Below, piece by piece: positions 6,769 through 12,233 of a DNA stretch of 12,233 nt (position 1 is the first letter of the stretch; every line of letters begins with the position of its first letter). Position numbers and translations under genes: made by a program. The stretch lies in assembly GCA_026785785.1 (NCBI GenBank), contig JAJAZI010000026.1, positions 1-12,233 of the forward strand, in the 5' to 3' direction. The DNA comes from Microbacteriaceae bacterium (GTDB lineage Bacteria > Actinomycetota > Actinomycetes > Actinomycetales > Microbacteriaceae). Below the pieces are notes generated by a model. That model ran no database searches and had not been told where the DNA came from. It saw only the letters and a list, made by a program, of their open reading frames with translations.

Positions 6769-7432
6769 GCGCATTCCGCACGACGCACCCGTGCTCATTA
6801 TCGGCCTCGGCCGCTTCGGGGCGGCAACCGCCGGGCAACTCGACCGGCTCGACCGCGAGGTGCTCGCCGTCGACGAGAACGCCGGCCTCGTGCAGAAGTG
6901 GTCCGAGCGGGTCACCCACGCGGTTCAGGCGGATGCGCGGAGCATCGACGCCCTCCGCCAGATCGGCGCGCAGGACTTCTCGGTCGCGGTCGTCGCGGTC
7001 GGCTCGTCCGTCGAGGCGAGCGTGCTCATCACCGCGAACCTCGTCGACCTCAAGATCCCGCAGATCTGGGCCAAAGCGATCAGCCAGTCGCACGGCAAGA
7101 TCCTCGCGCGAATCGGCGCGAACCATGTCATCTACCCGGAAGCCGAGGCCGGCGAGCGCGTCGCGCACCTCGTCTCCGGCCGAATGATCGACTTCATCGA
7201 GTTCGACGACGACTTCGCGATCGTGAAGATGTATCCGCCCAAGCCGATCCGCGGGGTGAGTCTGGGCGAGTCGAGCGTGCGCCGCAAGTACGGCATCACT
7301 GTCGTCGGGGTCAAGTCGCCCGGCAAGGAATTCACCTATGCGACGCCCGATTCCGTGATCTCCAATCACGATCTCATCATCGTGAGCGGCAACTCCGCCG
7401 ATATCGAGAAGTTCGCCTCGCTGCAGGCCTGA
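6761..7432 (+). CDS. ktrA: KtrA/TrkA-type RCK gating subunit of the potassium channel
   Basis: A 223-residue cytoplasmic protein that assembles as a ring under KtrB and gates it in response to bound nucleotide. The N-terminal RCK domain (10-140) has the Rossmann motif VLIIGLGRFGAA (G15, G17, G20) and the acidic ribose-binding residue D38 at the end of the second strand (VLAVDENA). The RCK-C domain follows from about 141 (IDFIEFDDDFAIVKMY to DLIIVSG), where ligands such as c-di-AMP bind in some homologues. The start is a rare TTG at 6761, inside the last codons of ktrB. It has AAAGG (6749-6753) 7 nt upstream, and no better ATG or GTG gives a full Rossmann fold without a long extra tail. The proC gene converges with it 51 bp downstream. 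Confidence 0.94.
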   Translation: MVERIPHDAPVLIIGLGRFGAATAGQLDRLDREVLAVDENAGLVQKWSERVTHAVQADARSIDALRQIGAQDFSVAVVAVGSSVEASVLITANLVDLKIPQIWAKAISQSHGKILARIGANHVIYPEAEAGERVAHLVSGRMIDFIEFDDDFAIVKMYPPKPIRGVSLGESSVRRKYGITVVGVKSPGKEFTYATPDSVISNHDLIIVSGNSADIEKFASLQA

Positions 7433-7444
7433 GCGTGGCGGCGC

Positions 7445-7481
7445 GGCGCCTGAGTGCGGCGCCGGGCCGCCTGTGCCCGGC
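7445..7481. terminator. Bidirectional terminator between ktrA and proC
   Basis: GCCGGGC (7461-7467) and GCCCGGC (7475-7481) form a perfect 7-bp stem with a 7-nt loop. A second, overlapping stem pairs GGCGCC (7445-7450) with GGCGCC (7458-7463); the two exclude each other. There is no T-run, as is common in GC-rich actinobacteria. The position between converging genes supports a terminator for both. Confidence 0.55.
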
Positions 7482-7483
7482 CG

Positions 7484-8308
7484 TCAGGACGCGGCGAGCT
7501 CCTTCGCGCGCGCGATCGCGGCATCCGTCGCCCGGTCGAACAGCGCTGACAGCCCGGCCTCCTCGAGAACCTCGATCGCGCGCTCGGTGGTGCCCTTGGG
7601 GCTCGTTACCCGGCGGCGAAGCTCCGCGGGGGTCTCCCCTGAGGCCGCGAGCAGCTCGGAGGCGCCGAGGAACGTGTTCTCGACCATGACCCTGGACTCC
7701 TGCCGGGTGAAGCCCAGCTTGAAGGCCGTGCGCTCGAGCTCCTCGATGAGCAGGAACACGTAGGCGGGGCCGGAACCCGAGATGGCGCTGAGCGCGTCGA
7801 TCCGGCTCTCCGGCACCTCGAGCACCGAGCCGACGGTGCCGAACAGGGCGGTCACGACCGCGACGTCCGCCGCGGATGCGCGATCCCCCGCACTCACCCC
7901 AGTCACCGCGCGGCCGACCGTCGCGGGGGTGTTCGGCATCGCGCGGAGCACCGGCACGTCGACGATCGCCTGCATCGTGTCGATCCGCACTCCGGCCGCG
8001 ACGCTCACGACAATCGAACCCGGGTCGATCGCACCGGAGATCTCCCGCAGGAGGTCCGGCACCATGTGCGGCTTGACCGCGACGAGCACGATGCGCGCGC
8101 CCGCCACCGCCGCGACGTTGGCCCCGCGGTCCTTCTCGATCGCCAGGCTCGTGACGGAGGGCGATCGCAGTGCCGCCGCCTTCCGCTCGGAGCGGTTGGT
8201 GACCCGGATGCTGCCGTCGACGGTGACGCCGGGTGCGAGCAGCCCACTGAGGATCGCGCCGCCCATCGAGCCGGTGCCGAGAATCGCGATTGAAGGAAGG
8301 TTGACCAT
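7484..8308 (-). CDS. proC: Pyrroline-5-carboxylate reductase
   Basis: A 274-residue cytoplasmic enzyme that makes the last step of proline synthesis, reducing 1-pyrroline-5-carboxylate with NAD(P)H. The N-terminal Rossmann motif is IAILGTGSMGGAI (G11, G13, G16), with NRS at 38-40 at the position that favours NADPH. Family signatures are VAVKP (76-80), AMPNTPATVG (123-132), ALSAISGSGPAYVF (172-185, the classical P5CR signature) and RRVTSPKGTT (232-241). Length is normal. The ATG at 8308 is fixed by a TAGGAT -10 ending exactly 6 nt upstream, so the mRNA is probably leaderless. It is divergent from the CDF transporter gene with only 22 bp between start codons. From memory, proC also neighbours the HTH and bS22 genes in M. 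tuberculosis, here separated by the ArsR-ktrBA block. Confidence 0.97.
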   Translation of the reverse strand: MVNLPSIAILGTGSMGGAILSGLLAPGVTVDGSIRVTNRSERKAAALRSPSVTSLAIEKDRGANVAAVAGARIVLVAVKPHMVPDLLREISGAIDPGSIVVSVAAGVRIDTMQAIVDVPVLRAMPNTPATVGRAVTGVSAGDRASAADVAVVTALFGTVGSVLEVPESRIDALSAISGSGPAYVFLLIEELERTAFKLGFTRQESRVMVENTFLGASELLAASGETPAELRRRVTSPKGTTERAIEVLEEAGLSALFDRATDAAIARAKELAAS

Positions 8309-8330
8309 CTGCCCATCCTAGGATTGGCCC
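8309..8330. promoter_or_regulatory. Symmetric divergent promoter of proC and the CDF gene
   Basis: The 22-bp gap holds the perfect palindrome ATCCTAGGAT (8315-8324). Each strand reads TAGGAT, a TANNNT -10 hexamer: plus 8319-8324, minus 8320-8315. Each is followed by 6 nt (TGGCCC on plus, GGGCAG on minus) and then an ATG. The centre at 8319.5 is equally far from both start codons, and both mRNAs should begin at or next to their ATG. No -35 consensus is visible for either direction at 17 bp. Confidence 0.6.
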
Positions 8331-9293
8331 ATGAGTGCATCTGGCGGAAACAAGGCAATCGTCGCGGCATTGTTCGCCAACCTCGGCATCGCGATCACCA
8401 AGTTCATCGCCTGGTTCTTCTCCGGGTCGAGCGCGATGCTCGCAGAGGGCGTCCACTCCCTCGCCGACACGAGCAACCAGGTTCTGCTGCTCCGCGGCGG
8501 TGTCAGGGCCAAGCGCGCCGCCACCCCCGAGCATCCGTTCGGCTACGGACGCGAGCGCTACGTCTACGCGTTCGTGGTGTCGATCATCCTGTTCAGCGTC
8601 GGCGGAATGTTCTCGATCTACGAAGGTATCGAAAAGCTGACCAACCCGCATCCACTCGAGAATGCCTGGCTGCCGATCCTCGTGCTCGTGATCGCGATCG
8701 CGCTCGAGTCGTTCTCGCTGCGCACCGCCGTGCGCGAGTCGAACCTTGTGCGCGGCAAGCAGGGCTGGGTCGAATTCGTGCGCCGCTCGAAGGCGCCGGA
8801 GCTTCCTGTCGTGCTGCTCGAGGACCTCGCTGCGCTGCTCGGCCTCTTCTTCGCGCTGGCCGGGGTCGGGCTGACGATCATCAGCGACGACAGCGTCTTC
8901 GACGCAATCGGCACCCTCGCGATCGGCGCGCTGCTCATCGTGGTCGCGATCATCCTCGGCATCGAGACGAAGAGCCTTCTTCTGGGCGAAGGGGCAAGCG
9001 CCGCGGATGCCGTGAGGATTCGCGACGCCATCAATGCCGACCCAGAGGTCGAGGCGCTGATCCACATGAAAACCCTGTACCTCGGGCCCGATGAGCTGCT
9101 CGTCGCCGCGAAGGTCGCGCTCGGGGGCCGGTCGAGGCTCACCGACATCGCCGCGTCGATCAACGCGGTCGAAGCGCGGATCCGCGAGGCGGTTCCGGTC
9201 GCCCGCGTGATCTATCTCGAACCCGACATCTATGTCGAGACAGCCGCTGAGAACCCACCGACCGACGCGATCGTCATCAAGGCGGCCGACTAA
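8331..9293 (+). CDS. Cation diffusion facilitator transporter, ZnT9/SLC30A9-like
   Basis: A 320-residue membrane protein that would export a divalent cation (Zn2+ in the closest known group) in exchange for protons. About six membrane segments are seen at roughly 9-30, 33-55, 77-97, 112-130, 160-185 and 190-212, then a cytoplasmic C-terminal domain (220-305). The first site is canonical in TM2: EGVHSLADTSNQ, H42 and D46. HPFGYGRERYVYAFVVS (68-84) and LLEDLAALLG (162-171) are hallmarks of the ZnT9-like branch. There the usual TM5 H/DxxxD pair is replaced by E164-D165. The 140-158 segment is a basic cytoplasmic loop. The start ATG at 8331 is set by TAGGAT ending 6 nt upstream. The stop overlaps the next start as TAATG, so the two genes are coupled. 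The metal is not provable from sequence. Confidence 0.92.
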   Translation: MSASGGNKAIVAALFANLGIAITKFIAWFFSGSSAMLAEGVHSLADTSNQVLLLRGGVRAKRAATPEHPFGYGRERYVYAFVVSIILFSVGGMFSIYEGIEKLTNPHPLENAWLPILVLVIAIALESFSLRTAVRESNLVRGKQGWVEFVRRSKAPELPVVLLEDLAALLGLFFALAGVGLTIISDDSVFDAIGTLAIGALLIVVAIILGIETKSLLLGEGASAADAVRIRDAINADPEVEALIHMKTLYLGPDELLVAAKVALGGRSRLTDIAASINAVEARIREAVPVARVIYLEPDIYVETAAENPPTDAIVIKAAD

Positions 9294-10003
9294 TGGGCGC
9301 CATCGCCGCCGGCAGGGTCGCGGTCGTGATCCGCCACCTCGACATCGCCCACCTCGGCAGCTTCGACGGCCTGCTGCGCGAGCGCGGCTACCAGATCACC
9401 ACCATCGACGCGAGCGACCTCGGCCCCGGCAGCATCGAAATGATCGAAGCCGACCTCGTGGTGGTGCTGGGCGGCGACATGGGCGCCTATCAGACCGACG
9501 AGTACGGCTACCTCGTCGACGAGCTCGACCTGCTGGCGAAGCGTCTCGAGGACGAGAAGCCCACTCTCGGACTCTGCCTCGGAGCCCAGCTGATGGCGCA
9601 CGCGCTCGGCGGGCGAGCGAGCAAGGGCAAGTCGGTCGTCATCGGCTTCCGCGACGTGAACCTCACCGAGGCCGGGCGCGACTCGCCGCTGCGGCACTTC
9701 GCGGGTGTGCCCGTCATGCAGTGGCACGGCGACAGCTTCCGGCTCCCGGCCGGCGCCACCCGGCTGGCGAGCTCGGCCGAGTACAGCAACGAGGCCTTCC
9801 GCCTCGGCGACTACGCCCTCGCCGTCCAGTTCCATCCCGAGATCACGGGCACGATGTACGAGGAGTGGATCGCGCAGGGTGCGGCCGAGCTCGCCAGGCA
9901 CGGCATCGACGGCGCGGAGCTGCTCGAGCAGCGCGACCGGTACGCCGAGCGGATGGAACGTGCGGCACTCGCGATGCTCGGGGAGTGGCTCGACGCCCTG
10001 TAG
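9293..10003 (+). CDS. Class I glutamine amidotransferase (GMP synthase-like GATase)
   Basis: A 236-residue stand-alone triad glutamine amidotransferase domain. The nucleophile lies in LGLCLGAQLMAHALGG (C95); the partners are in VQFHPEITG (H181, E183); the oxyanion-side GGDMGAY is at 60-66. Homologues are annotated GMP synthase-like or gamma-glutamyl-gamma-aminobutyrate-hydrolase-like, and act as glutaminases or hydrolases of gamma-glutamyl compounds. No synthetase domain is attached and no purine gene is adjacent, so GuaA function is unlikely. The ATG overlaps the CDF stop (TAATG), showing translational coupling with the transporter; the reason for the pairing is unknown. The start has no Shine-Dalgarno, as expected for reinitiation. 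It ends 12 bp from the converging tadA stop. Confidence 0.92.
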   Translation: MGAIAAGRVAVVIRHLDIAHLGSFDGLLRERGYQITTIDASDLGPGSIEMIEADLVVVLGGDMGAYQTDEYGYLVDELDLLAKRLEDEKPTLGLCLGAQLMAHALGGRASKGKSVVIGFRDVNLTEAGRDSPLRHFAGVPVMQWHGDSFRLPAGATRLASSAEYSNEAFRLGDYALAVQFHPEITGTMYEEWIAQGAAELARHGIDGAELLEQRDRYAERMERAALAMLGEWLDAL

Positions 10004-10015
10004 CGGTCGCGGCGG

Positions 10016-10468
10016 TCAGCGGCGCGAGTGGAAGAAGTCGAGCAGCACGGCGCCGCACTCCTCGGCGAGCACGCCCGCGACGACCTCGACCCGATGGTTG
10101 AGCCGCCGATCGCGCAGCACGTCGTAGACGCTGCCGGCCGCCCCCGCCTTCTCGTCCCAGGCGCCGAAGACGACGCGGGGGATGCGCGCGGCGAGGATCG
10201 CCCCGGCGCACATGACGCACGGTTCGAGCGTGACGACGAGGGTCACATCGGTGAGGTGCCAGTTCCCCGTCGCGCGCGCCGCCTCGCGGATCGCGACGAT
10301 CTCGGCGTGCGCGGTGGGGTCGTGGCGGAGCTCGCGCTCGTTGCGACCGCGTCCGAACACAGTGCCGTCGGCGCCGATGACAAACGCGGCGACGGGCACG
10401 TCACCGGTGTCGAGCGCGAGGCGGGCGTCGGCGATGGCCTCGCGCATCCAACCGCTGTATCCGTTCAT
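10016..10468 (-). CDS. tadA: tRNA adenosine-34 deaminase (TadA-type nucleoside deaminase)
   Basis: A 150-residue zinc-dependent cytidine/deoxycytidylate deaminase-fold enzyme. TadA converts A34 to inosine in tRNA-Arg(ACG). The catalytic motifs are HAEIVAI (H54 zinc ligand, E56 proton shuttle) and LEPCVMCAGAI (C84, C87). FGAWDEKAGAAGSVYDVLRD (101-120) and LNHRVEVVAGVL match TadA rather than guanine or cytosine deaminases. DVPVAAFVI replaces the usual EVPVGAVVV, a mild variation. The ATG at 10468 has GGAGGGG upstream (spacer about 6-8 nt), unlike the leaderless starts nearby; longer upstream in-frame starts would run through the upp start region and lack homology. It is divergent from upp and convergent with the amidotransferase gene. 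Confidence 0.92.
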   Translation of the reverse strand: MNGYSGWMREAIADARLALDTGDVPVAAFVIGADGTVFGRGRNERELRHDPTAHAEIVAIREAARATGNWHLTDVTLVVTLEPCVMCAGAILAARIPRVVFGAWDEKAGAAGSVYDVLRDRRLNHRVEVVAGVLAEECGAVLLDFFHSRR

Positions 10469-10483
10469 CCCGCGCCCCTCCGA

Positions 10484-10496
10484 TAGATTGAGCCTA
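10484..10496. promoter_or_regulatory. Overlapping divergent -10 elements of upp (TAGATT) and tadA (TAGGCT)
   Basis: Plus strand: TAGATT (10484-10489) ends exactly 6 nt before the upp ATG at 10496, predicting a leaderless mRNA. Minus strand: TAGGCT (10496-10491) would start the tadA transcript near 10484, giving a leader of about 16 nt that contains GGAGG. The two elements face each other within 13 bp, so the polymerases should compete. Confidence 0.5.
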
Positions 10497-11128
10497 TGCG
10501 AGTTCATGTTGCCGACCATCCGCTCATCACCCACAAGTTGACGGTGCTTCGTGACAAGACGACGTCGTCACCGACGTTCCGCGCCCTTACCGAGGAACTC
10601 GTGACGCTGCTCGCCTACGAGGCCACCCGCAACGTGCGCGTCGAGGCGGTCACCGTGCAGACCCCGGTGGCCGAGACCCAGGGCGTCGCGATTGCCCTGC
10701 CGCGGCCGCTCGTCGTGCCGATCCTCCGCGCCGGACTCGGGATGCTCGAGGGGATGGTCAAGCTGGTCCCGACCGCCGAGGTCGGCTTTCTCGGCATGGT
10801 GCGCAACGAGGAGACACTGCAGCCGGACATCTACGCCGAGCGCCTGCCCGGCGACCTCTCGAATCGCCAGTGCTTCGTGCTCGACCCGATGCTCGCGACG
10901 GGCGGGTCGCTCATTGCCGCGATCGAGTATCTGTTCGCGCGGGGTGCCGTCGACGTCACCGCCGTGTGCCTGCTCGGCGCGCCGGAGGGCCTCGCCGCGG
11001 TCGAGAAGGCGACCCACGGTCGCGAGGTCACCATCGTGCTCGGCTCCCTCGACGAACGCCTCAACGAGAAGGGGTACATCGTGCCCGGCCTCGGCGATGC
11101 GGGCGACCGGCTGTACGGAACCGTCTAG
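10496..11128 (+). CDS. upp: Uracil phosphoribosyltransferase
   Basis: A 210-residue cytoplasmic enzyme of pyrimidine salvage that forms UMP from uracil and PRPP. Signatures are [13 protein letters not shown] (74-86), the PRPP-binding loop [12 protein letters not shown] (128-139) and the C-terminal uracil-binding segment [16 protein letters not shown] (194-209). Length is that of the family (208-210). The opening [20 protein letters not shown] is the usual start, confirmed by TAGATT ending 6 nt before the ATG. It is alone in its direction. The downstream 128 bp show no clear T-rich terminator; weak GC-rich dyads at 11143-11148/11174-11179 and 11159-11166/11222-11229 may serve. Confidence 0.97.
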   Translation: MRVHVADHPLITHKLTVLRDKTTSSPTFRALTEELVTLLAYEATRNVRVEAVTVQTPVAETQGVAIALPRPLVVPILRAGLGMLEGMVKLVPTAEVGFLGMVRNEETLQPDIYAERLPGDLSNRQCFVLDPMLATGGSLIAAIEYLFARGAVDVTAVCLLGAPEGLAAVEKATHGREVTIVLGSLDERLNEKGYIVPGLGDAGDRLYGTV

Positions 11129-11256
11129 CGGCAGGCGCTTCACCGGCGAGGACTGATGCTGCCGCGAGATCGGCGCCGGACGGTTCGAGTCGTGCGTGGT
11201 CCGCGACAGCTCGCTCTTCGGCGCGGCAGTCGGGACCCCGGAGTGGGTGCCACAAC
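11129..11256. other. Intergenic region after upp, no gene seen
   Basis: It contains two widely spaced inverted repeats (CCGGCG/CGCCGG at 11143/11174; CTGCCGCG/CGCGGCAG at 11159/11222) but no T-run and no recognisable coding content. It precedes the promoter at 11257. Confidence 0.4.
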
Positions 11257-11286
11257 TTGACACGACACGCCCTCGTGCAAGAGACT
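11257..11286 (+). promoter_or_regulatory. Promoter of the cysteine-rich upstream ORF
   Basis: A perfect -35 TTGACA (11257-11262), an 18-bp spacer, and a -10 GAGACT (11281-11286, one mismatch from TANNNT). It ends 6 nt before the ATG at 11293, the same leaderless spacing as elsewhere in this window. A small dyad GCAAG-AGA-CTTGC (11277-11289) overlaps the -10 and could be an operator. It is the only clear TTGACA box found upstream of a gene here. Confidence 0.6.
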
Positions 11287-11292
11287 TGCCCA

Positions 11293-11373
11293 ATGACCGT
11301 CAGCCTGCACGCCCCGACCTCCCTTGAGGCCCGTGGGATCGCGGGCATGATGTGTTGTCGAATGTGCGCCTAA
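11293..11373 (+). CDS. 26-residue cysteine-rich upstream ORF / leader peptide
   Basis: ATG at 11293 to TAA at 11371, 26 codons, ending MMCCRMCA. Three cysteine codons (TGT TGT .. TGC) fall among the last six residues, next to three methionines. It has no Shine-Dalgarno, but a TTGACA/GAGACT promoter places transcription start at the ATG, so leaderless translation is expected. Actinobacteria are known to use short leaderless ORFs with cysteine tracts near the stop to sense cysteine (or Cys-tRNA) and control downstream sulfur genes by ribosome stalling. By that parallel, this peptide is a sensor, not a functional protein. The next gene begins 171 bp downstream and encodes a winged-helix regulator. 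I know of no exact homologue; the role is inference from composition and position. Confidence 0.65.
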   Translation: MTVSLHAPTSLEARGIAGMMCCRMCA

Positions 11374-11544
11374 CGGCCCTACCCTTGCCGAGCCGCACCG
11401 TCGTGGAATTTCCTCTCGACGTGTGAGCTCCCCGGTCCGCCTCCTTCATAACGGATGCGACCCGCACTGCACGACCCGTACGTCCCAGAAGGATCACACC
11501 CTCATCATCAGAGGCCCTTCACCCTCCTCAAGGATCCGTTACCG
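11374..11544 (+). other. Leader region between the upstream ORF and the winged-helix gene
   Basis: 171 nt, pyrimidine-rich towards the 3' end. GTGCG over the last Cys codon of the upstream ORF (11364-11368) could pair with CGCAC at either 11394-11398 or 11463-11467, which would give alternative folds. These stems are only 5 bp and I see no T-run terminator, so a classical attenuator is not shown. An in-frame ATG at 11455 would extend the downstream protein by 30 residues but lacks a ribosome site or -10. Confidence 0.4.
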
Positions 11545-12233
11545 ATGTCACTCGCACCCGCACAACTGACCCGTTCCCACTCCACTCTGGCCCCGGTTGC
11601 CGCGGCGGCCGAACCGGCTCCCACGCGCCACCTGCGCGCCGTGCCGGTCGGCACCGAACCGCGCGGCTTCGTGCTCTACGTCGGCATCGACGACGCGAAG
11701 GCCGCCGCAGCCGGCACCGACCTCGGCGCCATTGTCGAGCAGCTCAAGGCGCTCACGGCGCAGCTCGTTCCCTCCGCCGAGACCTATGCCGCCGTCGCGC
11801 TGGCCCCGGCCGGAGCCGGCGGGCGGGACGTCGATGTGGTGCGCCTCGCCCTGCAGGACCCGTCGGCACTCGCGAAGCACCGCCAGGCTCCGGAGCCTGA
11901 GCCGGAGAGGCGCGCCGGCGTCGTCATCGACCTGTCGCGCAAGCGCCTCGTGCTCGACGAGGAGACCGCCGGGGTGACCTATAAGGAGTTCGAGCTGCTG
12001 CAGTACCTCGTGCTGCGCGAGGGGCGCACGATCGAGCGGGCCGAGCTCATCTCCTCGCTCTGGTCGGACAGCGACGAGGATGCCCCCAACGAGCGCACCA
12101 TCGACGTGCACGTGCGCCGCCTGCGCTCCAAGCTGGGCGCCTATGAGGACGTCGTACGCACGGTGCGCGGCGTCGGCTACCGGTTCGACCGGCACGCCGA
12201 TGTCTCGATCCGTTACGCCTCGACCCCGAGCCC
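11545..12233 (+). CDS. Stand-alone OmpR/PhoB-type winged-helix transcriptional regulator, 3' end cut off
   Basis: 229 codons are visible before the right edge. Residues 1-40 are Ala/Pro-rich and likely disordered. Residues 41-112 form a small alpha/beta domain of unknown kind (GFVLYVGIDDAKAAAAGTDL, then VEQLKALTAQLVP and GGRDVDVVRLALQDP). It is not a response-regulator receiver: it is too short and lacks the phosphorylatable Asp and Lys pattern. Residues 125-214 are an OmpR/PhoB winged helix: VIDLSRKRLVLDEE, TYKEFELLQYLVLREG, recognition helix NERTIDVHVRRLRSKLG, and wing VRTVRGVGYRF. The protein should thus bind DNA without a partner kinase, perhaps sensing a ligand through the middle domain. 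The ATG at 11545 has AGGA (11531-11534) 10 nt upstream. It is the first gene after the cysteine-rich upstream ORF. Its target genes lie outside the window. Confidence 0.88.
   Translation, partial: MSLAPAQLTRSHSTLAPVAAAAEPAPTRHLRAVPVGTEPRGFVLYVGIDDAKAAAAGTDLGAIVEQLKALTAQLVPSAETYAAVALAPAGAGGRDVDVVRLALQDPSALAKHRQAPEPEPERRAGVVIDLSRKRLVLDEETAGVTYKEFELLQYLVLREGRTIERAELISSLWSDSDEDAPNERTIDVHVRRLRSKLGAYEDVVRTVRGVGYRFDRHADVSIRYASTPS

Noticed and set aside
5592..7187. 531-residue plus-strand frame inside ktrB/ktrA
   Set aside because: Arg/Pro/His-rich shadow of the third codon position; the ktrB pore loops and the ktrA Rossmann motif fix the true frames.
7377..9065. 562-residue open frame on the minus strand across proC and the CDF gene
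   Set aside because: Arg/Gly/His-rich shadow product with no recognisable domain; it spans two well-supported genes in other frames.
11455..11544. Upstream in-frame ATG extending the winged-helix protein by 30 residues
   Set aside because: No ribosome binding site or -10 at suitable distance; the extra residues are Pro/His-rich with no fold, directly preceded by an in-frame TAA.

Overview
This is a GC-rich window (roughly two-thirds G+C by eye) with dense, short-spaced genes. Its gene families point to a high-GC actinobacterium, most likely a member of the Microbacteriaceae. The evidence is a compact archaeal-type aspartyl-tRNA synthetase, a 32-residue bS22 ribosomal protein, an excisionase-like HTH gene beside it, and many starts that look leaderless. 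The genus cannot be told from the sequence alone.

Layout. 1-264 (-): 5' part of a histidine phosphatase gene that runs off the left edge. 265-777: about 510 bp without a gene, rich in inverted and dispersed repeats. 792-2120 (+): aspS. 2168-2746 (+): unrecognised acidic protein. 2767-3332 (-): a two-gene unit of a glutaredoxin-like protein and a Dabb-domain protein. 3377-4168 (+): a SerB-like HAD phosphatase. 4213-4610 (-): an excisionase-like HTH gene followed by the bS22 gene, with a structured leader and a strong terminator. 4733-5254 (-): an ArsR-type regulator, divergent from ktrB-ktrA (5341-7432, +), which encode a K+ uptake channel and its RCK gating subunit. 7484-8308 (-): proC, divergent from 8331-10003 (+), a two-gene unit of a ZnT9-like CDF transporter and a glutamine amidotransferase. 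10016-10468 (-): tadA, divergent from upp (10496-11128, +). 11129-12233: a promoter, a 26-residue cysteine-rich upstream ORF, a 171-bp leader, and the start of an OmpR/PhoB-type winged-helix regulator cut by the right edge.

How the parts relate. Most of the window is housekeeping: translation (aspS, tadA, bS22), proline synthesis (proC), pyrimidine salvage (upp), potassium and metal homeostasis (ktrBA, CDF). Regulation is where the interest lies. At least five starts have a TANNNT -10 hexamer ending exactly 6 nt before the start codon, and three more have it 7-8 nt before, so the mRNAs are probably leaderless. At proC/CDF both divergent genes seem to share one perfect 10-bp palindrome holding both -10 elements, with both start codons at equal distance.

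The best candidate for an undescribed system is at the right end. A promoter with a perfect TTGACA -35 fires into a tiny ORF ending MMCCRMCA, which lies 171 bp before a stand-alone winged-helix regulator. This has the form of a cysteine-sensing upstream ORF controlling a transcription factor. That function is inference.
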